The notes: generated by a model from the sequence alone, not told the origin. DNA of 14,422 nt from Pseudomonadota bacterium (GCA_023390985.1 JAEWBU010000128.1:1-14422); one strand, 5' to 3'; positions 6,815 to 13,937 are shown, counted from the stretch's first letter. Numbers and translations are program-made.

Positions 6815-7522
6815 ATGCGCGAAAGGGTACTGGGTCCCTACAGGGGCTACTTCATCGTCGTCACCACCTTGCTGATGGGCGATTACGGCGATCGATACCA
6901 CGGCTGGGGCAAGGTGTTCGACAGGCTGCCGGCGTCCACGGCCGACTGTGGCGAGTTGCTGAGCATCCAGTGCGAGCAGGCCTATCGCACGGTGGAGGAA
7001 GCACTGGACGCCGCGGAAGACACGCTGGTCGCGGCGGTCGACTCCCTACCGCCGCGCACCGCCGGGCCGGAGGCGTGCGAGGCGCCGCTCGAGGGGCTCG
7101 TCTACGTGTCCCGGGCGCGCACCGCGGTCGGTGTAAACGAGGTCCAGTCCCTGCTGCGGCGCGCCCGCGAGCGCAACCGGGAGAACGGCATCACGGGAAT
7201 GCTGCTGTACTTCGACGAGACCTTCATCCAGTACCTCGAAGGTCCGGCTCCCCGGGTCCAGATGGTCTATCGCATCATCCGTCACGACCCGCTGCACCAC
7301 GGACTCATCAAGTTCGTCGAGCAGGAGATCCACGAGCGGGTGTTCCCGGACTGGCAGATGGCGTTCGAGATGCCGGGCTCCGGTCTCTGGCTGCCGAAGG
7401 AGAACCGGCCCGCGCTGAAGGCCGGCTTCGGCTCCGGGGCCGTGCACGCACTCCTGGCGGCATTCCTGCAGCGACAGAGCGTCCGGGACGACCTGGTCAA
7501 TGCCGCGTTGATGAAGAAGTAA
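6815..7522 (+). CDS. BLUF-domain blue-light photoreceptor with an uncharacterised N-terminal domain
   Basis: A 235-residue protein. Residues about 95-185 form a BLUF flavin-binding domain: LVYVSRA with Tyr97, RERNRENGITGMLLYF with Asn121, FIQYLEG with Gln139 and FPDWQMAFE with Trp180/Met182. The Tyr, Asn and Gln equivalents of the AppA photocycle are all present, so it should bind FAD and be photoactive. Residues 1-80 (GYFIVVTTLLMGDYGDRYHG, later YRTVEEALDAAEDTLVAAVD) look like a small strand-strand-helix domain that I cannot name. Residues 186-235 are a tail ending in a likely helix. No EAL, GGDEF or cyclase domain is attached, so output probably goes through a partner. The start is 12 bp after glmS, with AGGA at 6801-6804, implying read-through from glmS. 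Confidence 0.92.
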   Translation: MRERVLGPYRGYFIVVTTLLMGDYGDRYHGWGKVFDRLPASTADCGELLSIQCEQAYRTVEEALDAAEDTLVAAVDSLPPRTAGPEACEAPLEGLVYVSRARTAVGVNEVQSLLRRARERNRENGITGMLLYFDETFIQYLEGPAPRVQMVYRIIRHDPLHHGLIKFVEQEIHERVFPDWQMAFEMPGSGLWLPKENRPALKAGFGSGAVHALLAAFLQRQSVRDDLVNAALMKK

Positions 7523-7578
7523 GCGCGGTCGGCGAGCTTTCCGGGCCGCCCGCCAGCAGCTTCTCCACCACGGCCAGG

Positions 7579-8232
7579 TCAGAAGGTTCGATCTGCCGGC
7601 GAGTTGCGCGCCTGGAGCGCCAAGTCGGCCATGCGCAGTGCGCCCTCGAGCGTGCGCGCTCCCGCGATGAACAGGTTCGAGTGGCAGAAGACCGCGTCCG
7701 GCACGCCGGTGACCGACGCGAGCTCCTCGTCGCGCAGGCCCGCCCACTCGCGCGGCAGGTCCATGCGCGAGGCGAACGATCCTTCCGCCGCCGGAACGGT
7801 CCGGATCTGGTACTGCGTCCGTCCGGTTTCGGGATAGATCACCAGGAGCACGTCGGGCATCTCCTGCAACACGACGCGCGTCCAGGGCATCCCGCCATCC
7901 GCAAGAAGCAGCACCCTGCCGTTCAGCGGCCGCCGGGACGTTCGCACGGTCTCGGCCGCCAGGAGCTGCCCGACGGCGCGCAGGACGAAGCGCCGCAGGG
8001 TTCGATCGACGACGGCCATGGCTTCGTGGAAGCGCTCCAGCTGCAGCCCGGCCACGGCGTCCGCGTCGAGGGCCTGCTCCTCCAGCCAAGTGCTGTTCAG
8101 GAGCGACACCTGGCTCGACAGCCCGAAGATGCCCGGAGCGACATCGGCCGCGCCATTGTCGACGAGGTCCAGGTAGCGCACCAGCGACGCATCTGCGTCC
8201 GCGTCTTCCACGGCGTCTACACTGCCCCGCAT
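7579..8232 (-). CDS. MYG1-family protein, C-terminal half only (possible pseudogene)
   Basis: The 217-residue frame matches the second half of MYG1 (UPF0160, DHH-like metal-dependent hydrolase/exonuclease). It shows YLDLVDNG (20-27), LSSQVSLLNSTW (38-49), MPWTRVVLQE (115-124), SFASRMDLPREWAGLRDEEL (152-171), then ASVTGVPDAVFCHSNLFIAG and TLEGALRMADLAL, in the order seen in eukaryotic and bacterial MYG1. The N-terminal 100 or so residues with the THxGxFHxDE and DHHQ metal-binding motifs are absent; they are not found in any frame upstream, where the STAS-like gene sits instead. The last codons also look shifted (tail RNSPADRTF, see findings). The ATG at 8230-8232 overlaps the divergent STAS start; a GTG at 8247 is an alternative. 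Probably inactive as a hydrolase. Confidence 0.75.
   Translation of the reverse strand: MRGSVDAVEDADADASLVRYLDLVDNGAADVAPGIFGLSSQVSLLNSTWLEEQALDADAVAGLQLERFHEAMAVVDRTLRRFVLRAVGQLLAAETVRTSRRPLNGRVLLLADGGMPWTRVVLQEMPDVLLVIYPETGRTQYQIRTVPAAEGSFASRMDLPREWAGLRDEELASVTGVPDAVFCHSNLFIAGARTLEGALRMADLALQARNSPADRTF
8218..8223 (+). promoter_or_regulatory. Possible -10 box for a leaderless STAS-like transcript
   Basis: TACACT (4 of 6 matches to TATAAT) ends 7 nt before the ATG at 8231, and no Shine-Dalgarno is visible. This spacing would put the transcription start at or next to the start codon. I see no convincing -35. Confidence 0.3.
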
Positions 8233-8587
8233 GCTCTTGAGCTTCACGCTGCACGAGAACGCGGCCTACCTGCACTGCGAAACCGCGGGAAAGGCGACGC
8301 TGCAGGACATGCTGGCCTGCGTGGACCTGGTGAAGTCGCTCGCGGCCGGTCGCGGCCACGGCCGGGTGCTCATCGACATGCAGGCGATCGAACACGACCT
8401 GCCGTTCACGGAGCATCTGCAGCTCGGAACGTACCTGGTGGACAAGCTGGCCGGCATCGAGCGGCTCGCATCGGTGGTCCGTCCGGAGCGGATGGTGGGC
8501 GTGACCGCGAGGGTGGCCCGGAAGCTCGGCGTCGAGGTGCGGACGTTCGACAACTTGCCGGAAGCGCAAGGCTGGCTGGTTTCCTGA
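8231..8587 (+). CDS. SpoIIAA-like / STAS-SEC14-type protein
   Basis: A 118-residue single-domain protein resembling the SpoIIAA-like family (PF11964 type). It has an N-terminal beta segment (LLSFTLHENAAYLHCETAGK), a helix TLQDMLACVDLVKSLAAGRG, the core strand RVLIDMQAIEHDLPF (45-59), a helix around LGTYLVDKLAG, the strand RLASVVRPERMVG and the closing RTFDNLPEAQGWL (104-116). This family adopts a STAS/Sec14-like fold and its members usually have no assigned role; anti-sigma-antagonist activity or ligand binding are possibilities. There is no obvious phosphorylatable Asp-Ser motif. It starts at 8231 within a CATG shared with the MYG1 remnant and ends 10 bp from the convergent membrane protein gene. 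No Shine-Dalgarno was found. Confidence 0.8.
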   Translation: MLLSFTLHENAAYLHCETAGKATLQDMLACVDLVKSLAAGRGHGRVLIDMQAIEHDLPFTEHLQLGTYLVDKLAGIERLASVVRPERMVGVTARVARKLGVEVRTFDNLPEAQGWLVS

Positions 8588-8597
8588 AGGCTCGGCC

Positions 8598-9128
8598 TTA
8601 TCGGGAGCCGACCTGCTCCATGACGCGGTTCTGTGCGACCGGGGTCGTCCCGATCAGCAAGTGGAACGCCGTGCCGGGAACCAGTTCGGGCAACGCCGCC
8701 GAAGGAACCAGGCACTCCAGCGCCAGTGTCTGCGGCGCATCGGGGAGCCACTGCGCCAGCGGTGCCGCCGATCGCACGGTGAAGGCACTCTGACCGACGA
8801 GGACCGTGCAACGCTGCTCCGACGGGTGGAGCGCGGCCAGCCAGTCGGCGGGCGCCGACACGCTGTCGATGCGCGTCTGCAGGTGGGCGGAGAAGTCCGA
8901 CCCGGGGCGGAACGCCGTGGGTCGCTGCCTCCTCGCCGGGATCTTGCGTATCAGGTAGGCGATGAGATTGCCGACGGCGGGCAGCCACAGCACCAGCAGC
9001 AGCGTGCCGACGTCTCGCAGGGTGGACGGATCGGGCGCGTAATGGCGGATCACGCCGCCCGCGCACGCCAGGCCGAGAAGGACGACCATCACCAGGCGGC
9101 GGCGCAGCGGTGTGACGATGAAAGGCAT
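8598..9128 (-). CDS. Hypothetical membrane protein, two transmembrane helices
   Basis: A 176-residue protein when started at the ATG at 9126-9128 (MPFIVTPLRRR). The frame continues to an ATG at 9194 adding 22 non-hydrophobic residues, which I judge less likely. A first transmembrane helix spans about 12-28, the second about 40-60 (GTLLLVLWLPAVGNLIAYLI), with basic residues (RKIPARRQR) directly after. The remaining 110 residues look soluble; on the positive-inside rule, they should be cytoplasmic with a short periplasmic hairpin between the helices. I do not recognise a family. Its stop is 10 bp from the STAS-like stop; a tiny hairpin AAGGC-TCG-GCCTT (8587-8599) spans both stops. It is divergent from the exonuclease gene with 88 bp between. 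Confidence 0.72.
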   Translation of the reverse strand: MPFIVTPLRRRLVMVVLLGLACAGGVIRHYAPDPSTLRDVGTLLLVLWLPAVGNLIAYLIRKIPARRQRPTAFRPGSDFSAHLQTRIDSVSAPADWLAALHPSEQRCTVLVGQSAFTVRSAAPLAQWLPDAPQTLALECLVPSAALPELVPGTAFHLLIGTTPVAQNRVMEQVGSR

Positions 9129-9216
9129 CGCTGGATTGTGCGCGCATCGCGCGTCGACGCCGTTGCCCGCGGCGCCAGGGGCATACTCAGCCATTCTTCA
9201 GCCGCCAGGGCAAGCG

Positions 9217-9846
9217 TTGAACCCCATTGCAGTGATCGACTTCGAGACGACCGGCCTGTCCCCCGCCCAGGGTGATCGCGCGACGGAGATCGCGATCGTG
9301 GTGCTGGAGGGAACGCAGGTCGTCGGCCGCTTCCAGTCGTTGATGAACGCCGGCGTTCGCATCTCGCCGTTCATCGAGGCCTACACCGGCATCAGCAACG
9401 AGATGATCCGCGCGGCTCCCGCGGCAGCCGACGTCATGTCCGAGGCCGCGCGATTCGTGGGCGGCATGCCGCTGGTCGCGCACAACGCTTCCTTCGACGA
9501 GCGTTTCTGGACCGCGGAAATGGCGAGGCTGGGCGGACCTCCGCGCACCGACCCATCGATGGCCTGCACCCTGCTGCTCTCCCGGCGCCTCTATCCGGAG
9601 GCGGGGAGCTACCGCCTGGGCTCGTTGGCCGCATTCCACTCCATCGCGCCGGCCGGACGCGCGCACCGCGCCATGGCCGACGCCGAGGTGGCGGCCGGAC
9701 TGCTCGCGCGCATCCAGTGCGACATCCGCGAGCGCTACGAGGTCGAGGAGGCACCGCACGACCTGCTGTTGAAGCTGCAGCGCTCACCGCGGAAGGCCTT
9801 GCCCAAGGCCATCGAGGGCTATTTCCAGTCGTTGCGCGAACGATGA
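9217..9846 (+). CDS. DnaQ-like DEDDh 3'-5' exonuclease
   Basis: A 209-residue stand-alone exonuclease of the DnaQ/RNase T superfamily. All catalytic motifs are visible: Exo I VIDFETTGLSP with Asp8 and Glu10, Exo II PLVAHNASFDERFW with Asp94, and Exo III HRAMADAEVAAGL with His150 and Asp155 (DEDDh type, two metal ions). It could be a PolIII epsilon-like proofreader or an accessory RNA/DNA trimming enzyme; length and lack of a helicase or polymerase domain leave that open. I start it at TTG 9217 because MNPIAVIDFETTG is a typical start and AGGGCAAG lies just upstream. In-frame ATGs at 9112 and 9118 would add 33-35 non-homologous residues and run over the divergent gene. It ends 10 bp from the convergent small gene. 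Confidence 0.9.
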   Translation: MNPIAVIDFETTGLSPAQGDRATEIAIVVLEGTQVVGRFQSLMNAGVRISPFIEAYTGISNEMIRAAPAAADVMSEAARFVGGMPLVAHNASFDERFWTAEMARLGGPPRTDPSMACTLLLSRRLYPEAGSYRLGSLAAFHSIAPAGRAHRAMADAEVAAGLLARIQCDIRERYEVEEAPHDLLLKLQRSPRKALPKAIEGYFQSLRER

Positions 9847-9856
9847 GCCTTGGTGT

Positions 9857-10132
9857 TCAGCCGCTCGTCACTTCCTGGCGGCTCTCGCCCGGTGCCGGCG
9901 CGGCCTCCGGCGGCAGCTTGCGAAGCCATGCCTGGGCGAAATCCGCCTCGTTGCCGAGCGCGCCGTATTCGGTCACCAAGCCTTCTCCGTGGCATCGCCA
10001 GATCCGGCCATGCACGCTGTGATCGCCGCGAACTTGTCCCACCGTCACCCGCTTGCCGATGTTCGGTCCGGTACTGCCGAGCGCACCGCCGATGACTTCG
10101 CAGAGGTCGCCAGATTTGATCGGTTCGTTCAT
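9857..10132 (-). CDS. Small conserved-looking hypothetical protein (beta-rich)
   Basis: A 91-residue protein with an ATG at 10130-10132; AAGGAG (plus 10144-10149) lies 11 nt upstream on the minus strand and supports this start over an in-frame one 15 codons earlier. Residues 3-50 (IKSGDLCEVIGGALGSTGPN, IGKRVTVGQVRGDHSVHGRI, WRCHGEG) read like a small SH3/KOW-type barrel with Gly-rich turns. Residues 57-72 (GALGNEADFAQAWLRKL) look like a closing helix, and the last 18 residues are a Pro/Ala/Glu tail. I have a memory of similar small hypothetical proteins with SPNIGK and GRIWRC cores but no named function. It follows the SUV3-like helicase on the same strand with a 72-bp gap, so co-transcription is possible. 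Confidence 0.75.
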   Translation of the reverse strand: MNEPIKSGDLCEVIGGALGSTGPNIGKRVTVGQVRGDHSVHGRIWRCHGEGLVTEYGALGNEADFAQAWLRKLPPEAAPAPGESRQEVTSG

Positions 10133-10204
10133 GCCCCAGTGTGCTCCTTTGCTGCGGGTGAGACTGCCTTCGGCCAAATGCCTCCGCGCAAAAGTCCAAC
10201 GCCC

Positions 10205-13200
10205 TCACCACCGCCGGCTCTGAAAGCTCTCCTTCGACGTCTTCCCGAAGCCGTTCTGCCGGAGCAGTTCACGTTCGATGTACCGGCCCAGGTGCGCGCG
10301 CAATTCGGGTACGGCCTCCCCGTCGCGGTAGATGTCGGGAAACTTGTACGAGAGCCAGGCGTAGAGGCTCACATCCTTGCTCAGGAACTCCGCTTCCTCC
10401 AGGAAGCCCGCCTGTTGCTCCTGCAGCCAGCCGTCCAGGCGCGGCAGCAGGAGCGTGCGTCCCTTCACGAAGGCGAGCAGGCACGTTTCGAAGTAGGCGA
10501 GTTCGTTCGCCTTGTCGTGCGCGATCGGGGCGCAGCTGAAGCTGAACTTGTCGGCCAATGACAGCTTGCCCGCCATGCGGTCGACGACCCGGGCCAAACC
10601 GATCTGGTCCTCCAGGCCTGCCGTCTCGAACAGTGAACCCTTGGCCGCGATGCGCGTCGCGAAGTACGACAGGATGGGCGCGATCTGCTGTGTGCCCAGC
10701 AGTTGCGCGAGCGATTCCACGTGCCACGGGCTCGGCGCGATGGCCAGTGCGGATCGCATCCTGGGCTGGGACTGCGCGAGCATGCGACGCAGGTGGGCGA
10801 GGTCTTCTCGGTCCAGCGCCGTGACCCGGCCTTCGTCGTGCAGGCCGAAACGCCCCGCGCGGCCGGCGATCTGCTGCACTTCCGCGGCATTCAGCAGGCG
10901 CGTCTCCACGCCGTCGAACTTGTGCACGGTGGAAAAGACGACCCGCCGCACGGGCAGGTTCAGGCCCATCCCGATGGCGTCGGTCGCCACGACCACGTCG
11001 GCTTCGCCCTTCGCGAAGCGTTCCGATTCCGTGCGCCGCACTTCCGGCGCCAGCGCGCCGTAGATCGAGGCGACGGACAGGCCCTGGGAGCGATAGCGGG
11101 CGCTCAAGGTCAGCACGTCCTTTCGCGAGAAGGCGATGACGGCGTCCCCCGGCTGCAGGCCGGCCTCGGTCTGCCTGCGGCCGCGCCGCGGGCCCAGCGG
11201 GGTGTCATCCACCACGAGCGGGGTCTTTCGCTCCAGGAACCGCGTCTCGTGCGGCTCGCCGATCGCCTCCAGGACCTCGACGCAGCGCTGGTGCACGGTG
11301 TCCGCGCCGCACACGTACACGTCGCGCGCGGGCGCGCCGACCAGGGCGGACGTCCAGGCCCAGCCGCGGCCGGGATCCTGCAGCATCTGGATCTCGTCGA
11401 TCACCGCGACCTCCACCTCCCGCTGCGGGTTCATCATCTCCACCGTGCAGGCGGTGTGGCGCGCGCCCGGCATGAGGTCGTGCTCCTCGCCGGTGAGCAG
11501 GTCGCAGGGGATGCCCTGGGCGACCAGGCGGTCGCGGACTTCCATGGCCAGCAGTCGCAAGGGTGCCAGGTATACACCGGAAGACGCGCTCTTCAGCGCC
11601 TCCAGCGCGTCGTGCGTCTTGCCGGAGTTGGTGGGCCCGAGCCGGAAGTGGATCGTGCGACCCAGGCTGCGCGCCAGGGAGAAGGCCTGCGGGTAGTCCT
11701 TCAGGCGGACCAGCTCCTGCGCGCGTTCCTCCTCGATGCGCCGCAGCAGCGGGCCCACCGAGGCGATCAGCGTGTTCTTCAGGCCGTCGCCCAGGTCCTG
11801 CTGGCGCAGGCCCTTCTCCAGCGCGACCCGCAGGCCGGCCAGCAGTTCCGTGCGCTGCACCTGCGAAAGGGCATTGCCGTACTCGGCGACCAGGTCCGCC
11901 ACGGCATCGGAGATCGCCTGGCCGATACCGGCGAGCTTGTCCGGCGCGAAGAATGCGCCGACCCGCGCGGACAGGTTGCCGACCTCCCCGGGGTTTTTGG
12001 GAAGGGGCAGGGTGGCCTGCAGCAGGACGACGGCCGACCAGGGCTGGACCTCCTCGGACGACGCCGGCAACGAGACCGGCACGGTCGCGGCCTTGGTGAA
12101 GACGAGGGTGCCGTCGTCCTGGTGCCGCACCTCGCAGCCATGCGCCGCCTTCGCCGTTTCGAGGGCGGCCGCCAGCCGCCGGCGCGCCTGGATCTTCGCG
12201 ACACTGCGGGCCCGGGCGGACCGGTCCTCGGGCGGAAGGGTCTGCAGGTCGGATGCGCGCCACTCGGCGATCTGCTCCTCGGTGATCATTCCCAGCACGG
12301 CTGGATCGAACAGCATCTGCACGCTCTCCTGGCCGCCCTTGCGCAAGGTCCGGTGGAGGGCCACCGGCACGCGCTGCAGCGCGGTCCACTCGTCGAGCTC
12401 CGCTTTCGTCACGTAGAGCAGCTCGAGGGCCTGGTCGTAGCCGATGAGGCTCTGCTCCCAGCGATGCTGCGCCAGCTTTCGTTCGCGGGCGCGGCGCTCC
12501 AGCTCCAGCTGGTGAGCGGCAAGCTGCTCGTGCACGGCCGGTGCAAGCTCGAAGATCCTGCGCAGCGCGGTCGGCGACGGCGGCACGCCGTGCACGTCGC
12601 TGAAATCGCGCAGGAGCTGGCCGGACTGCAATTGGTCGAAGGTGGCGAGGTCGAAGCGGTCCGCGCTCGCCCCCTGGTCACGCAGCCAGGCCTGCAATCC
12701 GATGGCAGCCTGCGCGACGCGAGCTTCTTCCGCCTGCCGCAGCCGTTGCGCGCGTTCGTCCTTGAGGCGCTGCGCCTCGCGTTCCTCGGCCAGCCGCTGC
12801 TGCTTGCGTTCCTCCTTGCCCGCCACCGGCGCGTCGCCTTGCAACCGCCGCAGGCGTTCTGCGCGCTCCTCGGGTTTCCAGCGCCGGGGCGGCAGGACGT
12901 CGCCGCCGGCCAGCGCAGCCTCCAGCGCTTCACCGCCATGCGCGAGCTCACTCAGCAGCTCGTCGGGCCGGACGGACGCCTCCCACGCCGCCAGCGCATG
13001 GAGCACCGTCAGGCAGTGGGCCACGCGAGGCTCACCGCCGTTGCGCTCGAACTCGGCGGTGAAGCCGGCGTCCGCGACGGCCGCATCGATCTGCCGTTCA
13101 AGTTCAGGGGTCGGCGGGGTGCGCCACAGCCCGCGCAAGCTGGAGCGCAACTGGGGAGAAACGTCGCCGGACCGGGCGACGCTTCGGGCGACGAGGGCCA

Positions 13201-13291
13201 CCTGGTCGTAGACCACCCAGTTCGGGTGGGCAAGAAGCCGTGTGGCGTCGAGGAAGGCGGAGGACTCGGGTAGCGCGGAAGTCTGGGACAT
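10205..13291 (-). CDS. SUV3-like superfamily 2 helicase with long N-terminal extension
   Basis: A 1028-residue protein. From about 545 it carries a complete SUV3-type (Ski2-like SF2) ATPase: GPTNSGKT Walker A (552-559), APLRLLAMEV motif Ia (576-585), DEIQ Walker B (632-635), a second RecA-like domain with ATDAIGMGLNLP (769-780) and QIAGRAGRFG motif VI (807-816), then the SUV3 C-terminal region (IAPILSYFATRI, SLADKFSFSCAPI). The mitochondrial enzyme unwinds RNA for degradation; a role in RNA or DNA turnover is likely here. Residues 1-540 are unrelated to SUV3 proper. They include a charged probable coiled coil (about 138-200, Glu/Arg/Gln-rich) and a second charged helical part (255-300). No signal peptide or membrane segment. 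Start at 13291 has no clear Shine-Dalgarno. Confidence 0.93.
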   Translation of the reverse strand: MSQTSALPESSAFLDATRLLAHPNWVVYDQVALVARSVARSGDVSPQLRSSLRGLWRTPPTPELERQIDAAVADAGFTAEFERNGGEPRVAHCLTVLHALAAWEASVRPDELLSELAHGGEALEAALAGGDVLPPRRWKPEERAERLRRLQGDAPVAGKEERKQQRLAEEREAQRLKDERAQRLRQAEEARVAQAAIGLQAWLRDQGASADRFDLATFDQLQSGQLLRDFSDVHGVPPSPTALRRIFELAPAVHEQLAAHQLELERRARERKLAQHRWEQSLIGYDQALELLYVTKAELDEWTALQRVPVALHRTLRKGGQESVQMLFDPAVLGMITEEQIAEWRASDLQTLPPEDRSARARSVAKIQARRRLAAALETAKAAHGCEVRHQDDGTLVFTKAATVPVSLPASSEEVQPWSAVVLLQATLPLPKNPGEVGNLSARVGAFFAPDKLAGIGQAISDAVADLVAEYGNALSQVQRTELLAGLRVALEKGLRQQDLGDGLKNTLIASVGPLLRRIEEERAQELVRLKDYPQAFSLARSLGRTIHFRLGPTNSGKTHDALEALKSASSGVYLAPLRLLAMEVRDRLVAQGIPCDLLTGEEHDLMPGARHTACTVEMMNPQREVEVAVIDEIQMLQDPGRGWAWTSALVGAPARDVYVCGADTVHQRCVEVLEAIGEPHETRFLERKTPLVVDDTPLGPRRGRRQTEAGLQPGDAVIAFSRKDVLTLSARYRSQGLSVASIYGALAPEVRRTESERFAKGEADVVVATDAIGMGLNLPVRRVVFSTVHKFDGVETRLLNAAEVQQIAGRAGRFGLHDEGRVTALDREDLAHLRRMLAQSQPRMRSALAIAPSPWHVESLAQLLGTQQIAPILSYFATRIAAKGSLFETAGLEDQIGLARVVDRMAGKLSLADKFSFSCAPIAHDKANELAYFETCLLAFVKGRTLLLPRLDGWLQEQQAGFLEEAEFLSKDVSLYAWLSYKFPDIYRDGEAVPELRAHLGRYIERELLRQNGFGKTSKESFQSRRW

Positions 13292-13417
13292 CGATCGTGG
13301 GGTGGCCGGCGATCAGCCGGGATCCCGGGGCACCGGGCAGGCGTGCTGATGGCGCAACTTACCGACCTATGGCCCGCTGCGGGATTTTCAAGGCCTGCGT
13401 TGCGCCCGCAGCGTGGC
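13292..13417. other. Intergenic gap between the helicase and CMD genes
   Basis: The 126-bp gap contains the inverted repeat described above and, nearer the helicase start, the 12-bp palindrome CCGGGATCCCGG (13317-13328). It should also hold the helicase promoter. I see no clear -35/-10 pair and no small gene. Confidence 0.4.
13375..13413 (-). terminator. Inverted repeat after the CMD-family gene
   Basis: CGCTGCGGG (13375-13383) and CCCGCAGCG (13405-13413) form a perfect 9-bp stem with a 21-nt loop, starting 4 bp after the CMD stop on the minus strand. There is no T tract beyond it. GCGCAAC (13352-13358) and GTTGCGC (13399-13405) form a competing stem. It may act as a terminator or mRNA 3' end. 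Confidence 0.35.
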
Positions 13418-13933
13418 TCAGTGGTCGTGATCGATGCGCAGCGCTTCCAGGAACCTGGAGACCAGGTTGTAGGCCGCCACCGTGGCGGTGAGCTCGACCA
13501 TCTCGCGTTCATCGAAGTGGCGCCGCACCGCGTCGAAAACGGGATCGGGCACGTGGATCTCGCGCGTCATGGAGTCGCAATACGCCAGCACGTCCCGTTC
13601 CACGGCGTCGAAAGCGCCGAAATCGCCTGCGCGCAGTGCCTGCAATTGCTGCTGCGACAGGCCTTCGGCCAGCGCGAACGGCGCGTGCTGGTCGAACTCG
13701 TACTCCGCTCCGTTGATCACGGCCACGCGCAGGATCACCAGTTCGCGCAGGCGGGGCGACAGCTGGCACTTCTGCCGGACCGCCGTGAGGAACGCAAGCC
13801 AGCCCTCGGCCACGGGCGGGCTGTGCAGCAGCATCCCGTACAGGTTGAGGACCTTGCCGCGCTCGCGGACGATGCGCTCTACGAGGGGTGCGGCTGCGGG
13901 ATCGTCCTGATCGGCGTAGGGCAGGCGGGCCAT
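13418..13933 (-). CDS. Carboxymuconolactone decarboxylase (CMD/AhpD-like) family protein
   Basis: A 171-residue all-helical protein. Residues 61-90 carry the family core RLRELVILRVAVINGAEYEF followed by DQHAPFALAEG, with Glu64, Glu77, Tyr78 and His83. AhpD-type members have CxxC ahead of the His (CxxCxxxH); here the segment is GAEYEFDQH, so both cysteines are missing and thiol peroxidase-type redox activity is unlikely. It fits the large group of CMD-fold proteins with an EYE-x-x-x-H core, often linked to aromatic-acid or related catabolism. The start lies 4 bp after the stop of the Bug substrate-binding protein, so the two are one transcription unit. An inverted repeat follows its stop. Reaction is unknown; family assignment is good. 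Confidence 0.88.
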   Translation of the reverse strand: MARLPYADQDDPAAAPLVERIVRERGKVLNLYGMLLHSPPVAEGWLAFLTAVRQKCQLSPRLRELVILRVAVINGAEYEFDQHAPFALAEGLSQQQLQALRAGDFGAFDAVERDVLAYCDSMTREIHVPDPVFDAVRRHFDEREMVELTATVAAYNLVSRFLEALRIDHDH

Positions 13934-13937
13934 CGGC

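Noticed and set aside
4901..6901. Long open frame on the minus strand opposite glmS (666 codons)
   Set aside because: Its protein is dominated by His, Arg, Ala, Val and Gln with no family signal, typical of an antisense frame over a high-GC3 gene; glmS is certain.
6124..8793. Plus-strand 889-codon open frame running through glmS, the BLUF gene and beyond
   Set aside because: It is out of frame with both glmS and BLUF and has an Arg/Gly/Ala-rich, motif-free sequence; an out-of-frame shadow.
9112..9216. Upstream ATG starts for the DnaQ-like exonuclease
   Set aside because: The extra residues do not look like family sequence and would overlap the start of the divergent membrane protein gene.
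10703..13273. Plus-strand 856-codon open frame opposite the SUV3-like helicase
   Set aside because: Composition is the same antisense artefact (Arg/His/Gln/Ala-rich, no motifs), while the minus-strand frame has all helicase motifs.
13317..13328. Perfect palindrome CCGGGATCCCGG upstream of the helicase
   Set aside because: A 12-bp GC palindrome is easily found by chance at this base composition and it has no second copy nearby; noted but not claimed as an operator.
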